The notes under the pieces were generated by a model. It made no database searches, was not told the DNA's origin, and saw nothing but the letters and a program-made list of their open reading frames with translations. A program made the position numbers and the translations under genes. From Dipylidium caninum (taxonomy: Eukaryota > Platyhelminthes > Cestoda > Cyclophyllidea > Dipylidiidae): a DNA stretch of 64,000 nt. Below are positions 22,656 to 33,625 of the stretch, piece after piece. Each line of letters begins with the position of its first letter. Position 1 is the stretch's first letter. The stretch spans positions 1 through 64,000 of the forward strand of contig QEYB01001590.1 of assembly GCA_017562135.1 (NCBI GenBank), read 5' to 3'.

Positions 22656-23664
22656 CTTAGGTCGAAATTCACAAATTATCATGTGTACGATGAATCCGAT
22701 ACCGTAGACGTCCTTAACAACTCCTCGTAATCAATATGGACCGGTGGTCCTCCCAGAGGGCCTTTACGACAAAAAAAATTATCAGAAATAAATTATTGGA
22801 ACGATGACGAGGTTTTACATTAGTGGATGCATTTCAAAATGTCTGATTAATGATTTCCGAAACTTGAGTTGCGCTTTGCCCGAGTGGAGCACAAACAGGA
22901 TGAATTGATATAAATTTTCAGGCGTTTTCCTTTTGGTTTCGGCGAAAAATAAATTAATGTATCTAGAAAGGGTAAAATGAATAACGCAGTTGCTAATGGG
23001 CAGCAATTAATTACCGCTCCTTTCAAATACACACACATGGTAAATAAGTATCTGCAGAAAATACAGTCTCAAGTAAGACAACCAACGCCAATTGGCTCCC
23101 ATCGACAATCGCCGCGATTTCTAGTATAAAGTATTAAGAAAAATGAGAAAAAGTGCCCGTCTGTGACACAACCTTTGAGTCTAAAAATCGCTGGCAGCAG
23201 TGAACAAGCAAAATTTCCTATCCAGCAAAGAAGCTTGTAGAAGGGCTATTAAGAATATCTGGCCTAAATAAAATTAGCAGATGTAAGCAAAATATTGATG
23301 AAGGACACAGACGCGCGGAACCTGTAAGTTTGTCTATAGACTCCATGTGGCAGCATCAGACTTCACACTCTCCTACAAAATTCCAACTTCACAATGACGG
23401 TTCGACATTTCATGCAGCAGTGCACTGTCTACGCAAATTGGAGACACACAACCCGAGCCACCTCGGTTACCAACTATGCGTAACATATCAATGCAGCAAA
23501 GAGGTGGGGCAGGTGACGGGTTTGTCGAGTTGTAATCAGTAATCGGTACATGAGGAGTTGACGGGGAGAGAGAGGGAGGTGTGGAGAGCATAAGAAGTCT
23601 TCGGAGGGGAGGCGACGGAAGACGGGAGCGGCAGAAGAGTTATATGAAGGCAGTTGTTGCCGCC

Positions 23665-23873
23665 TCAGTGGCTGCACCGCCACAAAGGCATTCCGTCTAG
23701 CTGTGTGGCCAACCTCGCGCTGACAGCTAGCCTAGCCACAGTCAGAGCTTCACAACAACTGGCAACATTGACCACTACAATCGCAGTCGTGTGAACCGAA
23801 ATGATCCAATAACCAGCGACGACCGGACCTCGTACCTGTAGGCGATAGAGAGGACGCAAAGTGCCCAACGCAT
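23665..23873 (-). pseudogene. Decayed family-1 gene inside the near-identical block
   Basis: This is the same sequence as 47905-48113 in reverse. The DNA follows the intact gene at 36400: ATGnGTTGGG start, GCCTACnnGTACGAGGT, TTCACACGACTG, then CTGTGGCTnGG. The reading frame of the protein is lost within about 10 codons and the Cys/Gly run is destroyed. Another frame of 67 codons happens to be open but has no family features. Confidence 0.55.
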
Positions 23874-24302
23874 GTTGACGTAGACAAAAGAGGCAGCGGA
23901 CTTCTTAGCTCACTTGGACACCAATTAGTGGTCCAGGCGCCCGGTCAAATTCCACACTCCGACAAATGCGATGCCTCTTTGTCTCACCTCACCTGAAGTC
24001 GGGCATGACAGAGTGGTGCAGGCGTGCTCTGTGCTTCGACTGGCGTCGTAAACCACCTCACCCAGTGGAGGATGAGGGAGTGAACGTGACAGAAAGTAGG
24101 ATGGACACTTCTCCTGTTGGGTGCCTCAGTTCGATTTTCAGTTAACGACGCAAACTTCATGGATCTAATATGCAACTGTAAATCTTACCATATGAGTGGT
24201 GAATGGGACATTCAGTTAAGTTTAACTAGTTTTGCTACCTGCCAAGGAGCGCTGAGAGAAGAGGCAGCGATCCCTGGCCTCTGTCTTTCCAACTGACTGA
24301 CA

Positions 24303-24331
24303 ACACGTGCACCACGTGCACCACGTGCACC
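24303..24331. repeat. Tandem CACGTGCAC repeat
   Basis: Three 9-base units place three CACGTG palindromes (E-box type) head to tail. The partner at 47448-47476 is identical. The older copy near 3025-3040 has only one CACGTG, so the array expanded after that duplication. Confidence 0.8.
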
Positions 24332-24759
24332 AGGTCTCCAGTAACCAGCCTCAGTGTGAGCACGAAAAAGCACAATCGCTTGGTACTTTGGGCATTTGCG
24401 TCAATGACGTGGTCGCACTGATTGTCACAGCACGGCCTGTCACTGGTAGAGGAGCTAATACCCAGCCCACAAGGCAATGTCGTGCACACGTTCTGCCTAA
24501 CAAAGAGTTGGCTTTGACACCGTGGGATTGTATCATATTTTCAGCTGACCCTCACGTGCGGGTCGCCGACATCTGAGACGACGTCCGTACCTATCCCATT
24601 CACTCCGTTGAGCACTGGCGGAAGAGTTGGCGTCGATGAGAAGAAGCAACAGTGGGAAGCGTGCATGACTCGGCCCACTTTCCTTGGCATGCATGGTTGG
24701 CATTTAGAAATTAAGAAAAGTGAATAAAATTCTCAAGTTTCTGCATATACTGCAAAAAT

Positions 24760-25240
24760 TAATATGAGGTTTGTTTAACAACTACTTAATGCTTTGATCT
24801 ACGGCAATGCGCATTAAACACCAGCACCAATAATGCGGTCAATTTCCCACATATTTCGGATATAGTTTAGAACTAGGCTGATGTTTACTTTGTGTATATT
24901 AGGAGCAGTAGGAACAGCAGTCGTGATACATAAGGGAAACTTTGAGTCTCGAAAAAGCAAATTAGCTGCCTTCTGTGAGTGCTATTTGCCTAGTGACCGA
25001 TGGGCGCGAACAAAAGCCTGTTAAGTCGTGCTGACAGCAGACCACAGCGGTATTGGTGTTAATGACCTTGTTTAACATTTAGACATCAAGAACATAAGTT
25101 TTTCTACTTATGCAACCTCAACCACATGACAATGCGTCTACTGCGTAGTTGGGGCCACAAAAAGAACATGTCAAGACGGCAGAGTACTCATCTCACCAAT
25201 CCTCGATCAGCATTAGCCCACACGTACTTGGCTTAGCCGA
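24760..25240. other. No gene seen
   Basis: AT-leaning sequence between the duplicated block and the R-family relic. No promoter-led frame is visible. Confidence 0.35.
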
Positions 25241-25249
25241 AGTAATTTG

Positions 25250-25510
25250 ATGAAAAAGAGGCGCCAACGTGCCATGGGGACGATGTCTTCAATCTGAAGA
25301 GAGGCATCTTCCTCGAGACTGAATTTGCTCGACGTCCATCTACTCGATCGAGTGTATGACGGCGATGCCATTCCCGAGCGACTATCGAGTGCATTCCGCA
25401 TCCATCGCATCCAAGCATACAATTTGGGCGCCATTAGCGGTTGGAGAAAAAGGGAAAGTGATCGGCTAATCGTCGTGTTGATCAACTCGAATAGTTGCCT
25501 CTCTTCTTAA
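25250..25510 (+). pseudogene. R-family frame, decayed copy
   Basis: The start (ATG, then lysine/arginine codons and TMSSI) and the leader CAGCATTAGCCCACAC match 44479 and 7743. A TGA follows after 15 codons. In another frame the C-terminal part resumes as a HRIQ/GAISGW/KRES stretch ending LLIN-like, matching the DIQIQ, GAIKGW and RREGDG order of the copy at 34283-34539. The gene is clearly broken. Confidence 0.55.
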
Positions 25511-25924
25511 GGGAGAGCTCGCCCATTGTACGTCTTTGTGTCTACAACTCTACAATAAATTCTAATGTCCACAGACGGCAGGAATTTGAAGTAAATGAGT
25601 CGAGACGCGAGGTGATTGTTCTCCCATTTGTACCTTGGGATGCAATCTGAACTCTGGTGTGGAATGGGTGGACGAGAAAAGTGGTGCATGTTACATTTAC
25701 ACGCTGCGTGCAGAGGGACTGATGGGGAGAATGTGGGTGAGGAGGAACAATCTATTGCGAGAGAATAGCAAACCAAGTGAGTAGAGGCGGAAATACATGG
25801 AGAGGATGGAAAGAGGCAGAGGTGAGTTGTGGCCTAGACTGCAGGTAGAGAAACTGGTCATGGTGGACAATGGACTTCAGGTGAGCATGGGTTGTTCAGC
25901 GTCAGTGCCCCAAATTCTGCTCAA

Positions 25925-26176
25925 TTAGTGGATGAACTGCCCAGTGTCGATGCAGCTGTCGCAATCACTGATAACAAACTTGCGGTATCCCACCACGGAG
26001 GCGATATTCCACCACGAGAGCCCGATTGCATAATACTCTACGGCATACGGTCTAGTGCTACCGTCGATACAGTCACCACATCTACTGGTGCAACCTGCAG
26101 CGACCAGGTATGGTTTTGAACCCGTGTGGCCCAAGGAGTAAGTAGAGACGGGCACACGTGAGTACCGAGAATACAT
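25925..26176 (-). CDS. Tyr-rich small protein, family 2, left half of a divergent pair
   Basis: An 83-residue frame from ATG begins MYSRYSRVPVSTYS and ends DSCIDTGQFIH, matching both ends of the 33626 gene (MYPRYSAVPSSTYS and DSCMGTGQFIV). The centre keeps a Gly/Cys box (GCTSRCGDC) and VVGYR. Between them the usual PVVEYR reads as LSWWNIAS because two small indels cancel, so the frame is preserved but that segment is altered. No signal peptide. A TTTAAAAG motif lies 62 bp before the ATG, the family's standard spacing. The conserved length and ends suggest it is functional. Confidence 0.65.
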   Translation of the reverse strand: MYSRYSRVPVSTYSLGHTGSKPYLVAAGCTSRCGDCIDGSTRPYAVEYYAIGLSWWNIASVVGYRKFVISDCDSCIDTGQFIH

Positions 26177-26231
26177 TGTGCAAACGCGGCGGTTCTGCGT
26201 TGAGATACGTGTGGACGAGCACAGTGTCCCC

Positions 26232-26239
26232 TTTTAAAC
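26232..26239. promoter_or_regulatory. Possible shared TTTTAAAC core between divergent genes
   Basis: CCTTTTAAACAC contains the palindrome TTTAAA. Read on the minus strand it is the TATA-like box 62 bp from ATG 26176. Read on the plus strand it lies 41 bp from ATG 26273. No other TATA-like word is seen in the 96 bp between the two starts, so one element may serve both directions. Confidence 0.45.
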
Positions 26240-26272
26240 ACTTAACTCCAGCCTACCTCTGCTGTCATATGA

Positions 26273-26506
26273 ATGTCTGCACGATATTCCCTTCCACCTG
26301 CACCCACCTACGCCTACACCCACGCCTACACCAACGCTTACGCCTACAATGTTCCTCTCGCCAAAGGTTACGGTGCTTGTTGCGACGACTCTCTCGGTTG
26401 CAACAATATGACGTATGCAGTCCCACGTTATACCACCGCAACTCCTGTAATCGGATGCCGCAAATTTGCCTTTGGTGACTGCGATGACTGCATAGGGAGC
26501 AGATGA
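26273..26506 (+). CDS. Tyr-rich small protein, family 2 variant, right half of a divergent pair
   Basis: A 77-residue frame from ATG. The N-terminal half is strongly Tyr/Ala/Thr-repetitive (YAYTHAYTNAYAYN), followed by VPLAKG in the PVAVG position. A Cys box ends DDSLGCNN, matching GCGDSLGCGS of the relatives, then come PVIGCRKF and DCDDCIGSR at the C-terminus. The Tyr run looks expanded by repeats of a 6-base ACGCCT/ACACCC type unit. No signal peptide. It starts 96 bp from the start of the oppositely directed gene at 26176. Confidence 0.65.
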   Translation: MSARYSLPPAPTYAYTHAYTNAYAYNVPLAKGYGACCDDSLGCNNMTYAVPRYTTATPVIGCRKFAFGDCDDCIGSR

Positions 26507-26519
26507 TACGTCATCTACG

Positions 26520-29300
26520 ACGAAAGGAACACCAGGCACATCAAGTATCTCTGCCGCCACCCCTCAGTCCTCATCTCTGCCAATATTTCATTATAGTTCT
26601 GATGAAGGAAGAAACTGCAGGCTCTCGCGCCTTTATCCAGTTTTGACTGCTTCACTGGAAGATGAAATTTGAGATGTCAGTTAATAAGCATGTGCGTAAA
26701 TTAGTGGGAGATCTTGCGCTCTCATCAATCTTTTATAAAATACTGGTCCTAACGCCTGATTCACTCAATCGCCTGTGAAGGAATGAGGCCATAGAGCACC
26801 CTCGTGTCGTACGAATGAGCATGGCACACATTTCCTCTCGGCTAGTAGGAAACGTTAATGAGCTAACACCAGTCCTGACTGTACAGCAGATCATTTCTCT
26901 TAAGTCGAGTGACATTTGTCGCCGTAGCCTTGGTATGAGTGGAAGATCTCCTCTCTAATTCTGAGCCGGTGACTGACACAGCATTCATCAGTGGCGGTTC
27001 GTGCCCGGCGCAAAATAGTGGATCTTAAGAGGAAGAACGGTGAAGAACTCGCCCACCGGGAAAGATCTGCTTCGGTTCACCATACGCATTAGTCGTACCA
27101 CACCCAACATCGGCGCGTTGAACCTGATCACGCAATAGTCTCTCGCTACCTATTTAGACTACGAGTTCCCCTAAGGAGTGTTGGCAATGCTTACCATTCA
27201 ACCGGTCATTTCTATTTGCCTTGCGGATCCCCAACCCCTGTCCATCTTCATCGAGCTGCATGCATTTGAACCAGCTGACCACATGAATACAGCTTTATGC
27301 TTTCATCTCGTCTCGTATATTCGCCTTGAATCTCCCATTGCACCAGAGGCGCTCGCCCAAACCCTATTTGAAGTGGAACCCTCTATTTCGGGTTGTAAAT
27401 GTCACAATGACTTGGATGTCAGCCATCCTCAAAGAATGTATTCATCGTAATGCTAAATTTTTGGCGCAGAATTGATTAGGATAAGAGGACAAATTGTCAT
27501 CAAGTGCTCAGAAGTTGGCAGACTGCAAACAAATATGCGGGAGGTTTGTAGAGATCGGGCACAAATGGGGACTGTGAAGGCCAAAGAGACTGGCGGGGCA
27601 TATGCTCGACAACAGCGTCAGCAAGATCTCTCTACACATTACTGATGCAGTCAACATGCCGTCGACTTAATTAATGCTGTGCATTGCCTTAAGTTCACCC
27701 CACGGTATCAAATGTCAGTTGGGATGGACCAAACGCCATACCCCACTGTTATACTTTCAGAGCAGCCGCACGATGTCTTCGTAGCCAGCGGTGATTCCAC
27801 CGGCAGCCGATGAATAGATGTATGGAGAGAAATGTGGGAGTCGAGATTCGATGGTGCATTTAACCGACTTGAGTTGCAAGGTGGGAGAAAACAGCTTCCT
27901 TAGAGTTGGCTGTAAGCTAGGTGGTAAGCCCTGAGATGTATTGCAAAACTGGACATTTTGGCGCTAACTGTGAAATCTCGTACTCTACGACTCGGGAGGT
28001 CGCCGTGATGTGATGTGGTGATATAACTGCGTATACGTGTGGATGCGGCATTATTGTCAACATTACTTAGTTCACCTTAAGACCAGAAGGTGGTCTTCGA
28101 AATGTTTGACTTTGTCGTGAATTTCAGCGGCCTTAATTTGACAATGAATGACGACCCTGGGGATGGAGAATTAATTGAGAGTAAGTCTGGAAGCTGCAGT
28201 AACCGAATTGGTGGTCAGGGTGAGAGGCAAGAAGGCATGAACTCAATCAACACTGCTTGGTGATGTGAACCGTTCTACTTGCCCCCATTGGACGGCTCGC
28301 CGAAACTTTCTTGTAATATTCCCCAGTTAAGTTGATCCCACACTCCTGCCTCGTGAAGATCCGTCCTACTACATCCGGCGTTATCACGACATCCCATGCG
28401 CACTTCGGCAACACCCGTTATTATTCTGCAATGCAAGCCGACTATTGCTGGAGATTTTGCACATCTTTCTGGATGATTATTCTGCCGACGTTGTTACTGG
28501 CGTGAGGGGAAGACGGTAATGGCTGAGCCTGCCACATGAAAATTCAGAGCGCCAGATGGGATAGTGGTCGGTTCTGAGATATGCTGGTGGAGTGGGAGGT
28601 GGCAATGCATTCCTACAAACGGGCGTGTCAACATTCCATAGCCCAAAAAATACCTCTTCAGCTATGGGAAACATCCCTTTCAACCCCTTTCTGGGCTGAA
28701 CCCAGCTGAGAAGGAGCCTGGACGACAGCACTCTTAGTGGCTTCCAGTAAATGGAGAGTTGTCACGAACGAAATGTTCCCAACAGCATGCATAGACACGC
28801 GATTAGGCTGAAAGATGGAAGGGTTGTTTGGTCTGATGTTGCGGTCTCTCGCGGCAATAGCCGTATTGTAATGCACGCGATGCGAACAACTGGGATAATT
28901 TCATGAGGAAAGCGTAGGTGTGTGGCGCATTCTTCCACTATTTTCACTGTGCAGCATGCGAGTCGTGTTGATGAGTTATTCAAGGAAATCTAATCGGGCG
29001 AGGCGGTGAATTCGGTCGAATTGTGTTGGAGGCTCATACAAGAGCAGGGAATCGTGCTGAGCGAGGGGACTTTGAGAATGAGGATGGCGGACGCAGGAGA
29101 TGAAGAACACAGAGGCGAGGACGGCCATCAATTAGGGTTTCTTTCGAATGTGCACATGCCACAAGTCACTCGTATAGAAGATAGAGCCTCTACCGAGTGA
29201 ATCAGTCTCGATCTGTGCCAGTTGTCTTCATGCATGTCTTCCACTAGGAAAAGATCAGGGAAAATATGAGGAGAAAGGGTGTCTGCGAATCTGTACTCTT
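26520..29300. other. No convincing gene
   Basis: Several short open stretches exist (for example 27187-27450 plus from ATG) but none has a paralog, promoter or recognisable pattern. TATAAAA occurs near 26732 without a following frame. Confidence 0.35.
28010..28115. repeat. Short repeat shared with 30258-30350
   Basis: The words ACTGCGTATACGTGTGGATGC, CATTATTGTCA and TTAAGACCAGAAGGT occur in order in both places, same orientation, over about 90 bases at roughly 90 percent identity. Flanks are unrelated by eye. It may be a fragment of a mobile or conserved element. Confidence 0.7.
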
Positions 29301-29312
29301 AACTGCTCTGTC

Positions 29313-29591
29313 ATGTCCGTTTGGTTTCCACCTGAATGTGAATTCAGTGGTGCTCTTACAAAAGCCATCTACCCACCCTTTTTGGCTCCTGTGTACACTA
29401 TCACATTCTGTCTATTTAGTGTGATTGGCACTGCACAAATGGCAGTTGCCCCATTTCGCATTCCCTTTATGAGGTCTTGTATTCCCTTCCGCAGTCTTAC
29501 CACCGGCGACGTTCCCAACATTTACACATTCTTCCTATGCAAACTGGTTCCCGTCTTCTGTCCCACCTCCACGCCATTCCTGCCTCATTAG
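29313..29591 (+). CDS. Possible 92-residue hydrophobic protein
   Basis: An ATG-started frame with alternating hydrophobic and Pro/Phe-rich parts and five cysteines, mostly near its ends. No typical signal peptide, no paralog and no good TATA box; AAATATGAGG at 29259 is a poor match. Listed because it is the only ATG-started frame near 90 codons in this stretch. It may be chance. Confidence 0.2.
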   Translation: MSVWFPPECEFSGALTKAIYPPFLAPVYTITFCLFSVIGTAQMAVAPFRIPFMRSCIPFRSLTTGDVPNIYTFFLCKLVPVFCPTSTPFLPH

Positions 29592-30257
29592 TAGAACAAG
29601 GCATTCGAACATGGTGTTGACCTTACCCAAATCACTGGCGCTTTGCGTGTCTACGTCTGCATCTGCGTGAAATGCGATGCGTATGACCTCCTGTCCACTC
29701 CCCAATGCATTGTAGTCAAATAACTTTGATTGGATGTTGAAAGGTTGGGCTCACTTATGATTTCCTGCCACAGCTTTCCGACTAGAGTTGTGGCTCAGTA
29801 GATACTATATTTGTTATGCTTCCACATATATACACATTATATCTAGGCAAGCAAGTGTGGCCTCCACGTGGCGCGTCCTGCAAATCCTCCTCCTCCTCCT
29901 CCTCATGTTTGCTTTTGCTAAAGTCACAGTTGCCGCAACGCCTGCTGAAGGTCTAGTTGCGCAGAGGGCACGCACCGATTTGCTCCTTCCACCTACGTGC
30001 CACTGCCGCCTCTCTGACCACATGACGCCCTGAATGCATTTCCCTTCGCCCCTCAAAACCACACTATTGAAGAAAGGCAAGGAACGTTGGGAAGGTGCAC
30101 AGCCAAGTGGTTGTAAATGAATACTATGTCACGCACAATTGGCATTTGCAGGTGTGAAGGCGTCATCACTGATGTCACTCGGGGTAAGCATTCCGATTAT
30201 CGTGAAACGCAAAATGACGAATGAAGTGGGTAGGACGGCGAAATGACACTTGTGGAG

Positions 30258-30350
30258 GGGAGGAGAGGACTGCGTATACGTGTGGATGCGGCATTATTGT
30301 CATCATTACTTAGTTCATCTTAAGACCAGAAGGTAGTCTTTGACATGTCC
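30258..30350. repeat. Second copy of the 28010-28115 repeat
   Basis: Matches 28018-28110 in the same orientation; the AAGACCAGAAGGTnGTCTT core is kept. Confidence 0.7.
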
Positions 30351-30801
30351 GGATTTGACATTTTGCTCCAATTCCATGGTTTCCGGGCCTACTCACCTTA
30401 CTTCCCTCTTACAATACGTCATAAGGGCTCACAGGAAGCGCAAGTCCACTCCTGCTCAAATGAGAATTGAAGTATATTATCTGTGAGAACAAAGTCACGT
30501 TCTGACGGCACTTTGTCAGTGATAGATGAGCCCCTCTTGCAGAGGAATTGAATGGATCGTGCCCCCTTGGAGCTGCTGCGACTGGTAAAGCTGAGGACGC
30601 CTAAATGCACTGAAGCCGATATTGAGAGCAAATCGTGTGTGGTTAAGGTTATTCAAGCCAGTGAGATCCTTGACGGTGAGGAGACAGTGAAGGCGATTTG
30701 CTTCTCTGGGGTCATCTTGGCAGATTGATAACCTGTTCTCAATCCCTGTATGCTGATGTTTGTTTCGTGAGAAATTCACGTGAGTACATCATTTCGTCTG
30801 T

Positions 30802-30808
30802 TATAAAG
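30802..30808 (+). promoter_or_regulatory. TATA box of the 30874 gene
   Basis: TATAAAG within CTGTTATAAAGGACC, 72 bp before the ATG at 30874. Confidence 0.5.
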
Positions 30809-30873
30809 GACCTCACCCCACCGCCCATATCACCTGTTCAGGAATACGGAAGCAGAAGAAGTAGAGTTGGAAG

Positions 30874-31149
30874 ATGTATATGCGAAGTCCCAGTCCCCGG
30901 CCTGACACTTGCACAGCCTGCCGCTTTGGTGGAGGCAAATGTATCTACTACTCACCCATTTGTCGGGCACACGATCGCAGTTGCGCCAGCGACCTTCCTT
31001 GTAACAGCGGTGCTCGTGCTGCCCACACCTACGTCTCAACCACGTGGTATCTGTGTCCGTCATTCTGTCATCGGATGCTGTGCTTCCCCACTTATCGATC
31101 CCAAGGAGAACAGCTGGGGCATTGCCTCAAGAAGGTGGGCCACAAATAA
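30874..31149 (+). CDS. Cys-rich 91-residue protein, unknown
   Basis: An ATG-started frame behind a good TATA box. Eleven cysteines are spread along it: a CTAC box near residues 13-16, GGKC, PIC, SC and PC, then a centre without Cys, then LCPSFC and a late LC and HC. The start (MYMRSPSPRP) is polar and basic, so there is no signal peptide. The MY-x-R start recalls family 2 but the rest does not align. A second frame (30698-31180) is open over the same stretch but lacks an upstream promoter and the Cys pattern. No homolog is known to me. Confidence 0.45.
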   Translation: MYMRSPSPRPDTCTACRFGGGKCIYYSPICRAHDRSCASDLPCNSGARAAHTYVSTTWYLCPSFCHRMLCFPTYRSQGEQLGHCLKKVGHK

Positions 31150-31159
31150 TTGCTCAATT

Positions 31160-32700
31160 CTGGTCACCGACCCATTTTGACAAAGTAGTCATATCGGTGC
31201 TGGCTCCAACCCGGCCTGAGAGGATGAAGATAATGAGACATCTCAGCTCAACCAGCAACCATTTGCCCCTTTCAAATGTCGGCGTTGGCTACCAATCCAT
31301 GGTAAACTCTCCCACAGCGTCCCATGTGTCTGACATCACTTCCCTACCTCCCATAATGCCATAGCTAACCCCATTTCAAATTTGGCCTCCCCTTGAGACA
31401 ATTTAAAATGTCTCATTGCGCCGAACATTAAAAATTCATTAGTTTGCCCCAAACAACCTCTAACGCGTGGGGGTAAAGTGCAAAATGGTTAAAAAGCAGT
31501 GCCGTCTTCTGAAAACAGTTTACCAAGGAACCAAGAATTACTCGTCTACTCGTGTGATGGTGAGGTAATGTCAACCTCTGATGATATTTTACCATCCATC
31601 ACAATAATTACAGGCCGAAGGTGCACAGTATAAGGCGCATTCGGACGTAGGGATCGACTCTGCTGCTTGTGACGCCTGCTTTCTACTGCTGCGTGGGCCG
31701 AACGCTCTTGCACATACTGATGTCGCCCTCCTTCTACCGTGTTACTGCGTCCCACAATGTACTTCGAAAGGGTGCGTGTTACGAGAGTGTATGAGTATAG
31801 CAGGAGAGATGTTAGACGACGTGCTCCTTAGAACGCACATTTCAGAACCGTCCTCGGAGATAACGGGAGGGCAGAAGAGGGGAATATGAGTATACCACGC
31901 GTACTCTTGAGCATCAGTAATGGCTGTCGATCGGGAGAAAATAGAGGTCGTTGCATTAAGGTAAGTGATGATGCAACCCGCAGGGAGGTGGTGCTCGTGG
32001 CTGAAAGCTTCATGCACATATGAGAAGCACATTCAGATGAATGGATGAGAGAACTGCATTCGGGCGTATCAAAAGTGCACCCTAGTGAGCATTCTCCACT
32101 CTCGACGAACAAGCTTCATATGTGCCTTCAGGGAGCATGCGAACATTTTACCTGTCTACCAGTTGATTCTCACTCGTAATCGCTGGCTGAGAGTGAAAAG
32201 TCTTTAGCGACCATATTATAGTAACTACCGAGTCTGTGATGATTTCAGGCGCAGAGTTTCGATCACGGAGCCTGCGTCCCCAAACATGGCCATCACTATG
32301 CAGCGGTTACTCCCTAGGACTGTGCATTTCTCCTCATTGTGGCTCCGCCTGAGGCAAAACCACACCTTCCGCTATCATCACTTCATTCATCTGTTCCACC
32401 AGCCACCGTCTCGTCCCCACCTAGTAGTAACTCGATGGCCACTATGAAGTCTCAGCTGTCACCTACTTCCCTCACCCCCACCCCGTCCCCCTATATGCCA
32501 TATTACAATGTCGCCGTTTTTCAGAGAGTGGAATGTCCGTTCTGTTGACTTCGGCATGGATGCATTCATTCAACATAAAATGTTACAAAGAAGGGGGAGG
32601 TGTTATATGTCTTGTAACACCAGGGTCACGGCAGATGAACATGAGGTTCCGTTAAGGAGTGCAAAATTGGTGGCACGCCACCGTCGCAACAAGGCTAATT
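31160..32700. other. No gene seen
   Basis: Several open stretches on both strands overlap each other between 31546 and 32112 and all lack ATG-plus-promoter support. I see no repeat of this region elsewhere. Confidence 0.35.
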
Positions 32701-32712
32701 GATTCACAACCT

Positions 32713-33138
32713 CTATCCCAGGTTGTCGCCTCGTCTTGCCTCACAGTTGAAACCGTGCCCTTCCTCATTGGACAGTTCTTGGATCGCCTGTGTTACGGGA
32801 AGAGGATAATTCCTTGATTCCCTATCGTCTTCCACACTGATAAACTGCGCTTCTCTTCGTGTGTCCTCACGTGTCTCATCAGTGGCGGTCTCATTTACTG
32901 ATGTAACGAATAGCTTGTCTGCAAGTGCAATTAACTCCGAGACGATTTCCGCTACCTTCGTGAATGTTGCCGCTGCGGCCACTTCCTCATTTGTACTCTC
33001 CAGGAATAGATGACAAACGGCATTACAATTAGTGCGAGGGCTAAAATTGGACAGCGTTTCATTTGCAGACGAAGCTGCTGAGCCGTCGGTAAGCATTGGA
33101 AACATGGCATCAATGAGGGAGGACCTGGCCAACCGCAT
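32713..33138 (-). CDS. Family-3 protein, 141 residues, unknown
   Basis: An ATG-started frame. The middle and C-terminal half match the 51696-52029 gene without gaps: a cysteine pair (NCNAVCHLF against an NC...CHDFGS stretch), then a region rich in acidic and hydrophobic residues leading to DKL-x3-T/S-V-x-ETATDE. This shared stretch of about 50 residues keeps its frame although the DNA is clearly diverged, good evidence that it is coding. Unlike the relative at 59096, no signal peptide is seen here (MRLARSSLIDAM), so the true start may be elsewhere or on an upstream exon. TATAGTGG at 33175-33182 is a weak promoter candidate. Function unknown. Confidence 0.5.
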   Translation of the reverse strand: MRLARSSLIDAMFPMLTDGSAASSANETLSNFSPRTNCNAVCHLFLESTNEEVAAAATFTKVAEIVSELIALADKLFVTSVNETATDETREDTRREAQFISVEDDRESRNYPLPVTQAIQELSNEEGHGFNCEARRGDNLG

Positions 33139-33561
33139 GTCAAGCTGTTGTCAACTTTCGTGAAACTAAGCTCCACTATATCCGAACAGGCAAAGTCTGT
33201 GGCATGAGTTTGGCGATTTACACTGTGCCAGCGAGATTGTCATAAGTGTTCCACATGCAATGGGGAAAACGAAAATTATGATTTCGGCTTGATATTTTAG
33301 GAAAAAACCAATTGTGCAATGGTTTGAGAGTCTGGAGACGGCTGGTCTGCCACGACGTTAAAGTGCTTCCCACACATCTCGTGCACAGAGAGAATCATCT
33401 ATTATAGTACGAGAGAGTGGAAGCCTCGTGTTGGAGTGAACATGAGAAATGATTTGTTCGTGGGATGTCACTGGTAGAGAATATCAGTGCATCCAATTTG
33501 CCTGCATGCTCGTGCTTATCTGGTGCCCACATCCACATGGTCTCAGTGGTGAAGTGGAGTG

Positions 33562-33568
33562 TATAAAA
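33562..33568 (+). promoter_or_regulatory. TATA box of the 33626 gene
   Basis: GTATAAAAAGCACC lies 64 bp before the ATG. The promoter and leader from about 33550 to the ATG are nearly identical to 41893-41970, including the tract of T just before the start. Confidence 0.8.
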
Positions 33569-33625
33569 AGCACCACTGTGCTCGTCCACACATTCTTCAT
33601 AGCAGAACCGTCTCTTTTTTTCACA

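Larger units (their letters stand above)
23140..24714 (-). repeat. Inverted duplicate of 47065-48620 with a near-identical core
   Basis: From 23402 to 24714 this is the reverse complement of 47065-48376 with, as far as I could read, one single-base difference: an extra A in the minus-strand word GCAAATGCC near 24394, against GCAATGCC near 47384. Immediately left of 23402 homology continues to about 23140 but drops abruptly to loosely similar sequence. Right of 24714 homology ends. The third copy (2630-3300) is much more diverged. Confidence 0.85.

Noticed and set aside
29788..30033. Leucine-run frame that looks like a signal peptide
   Set aside because: The Leu run comes from a CTC/TCC repeat, there is no ATG before it, and the frame after the only in-frame ATG in that part is about 42 codons without a pattern.
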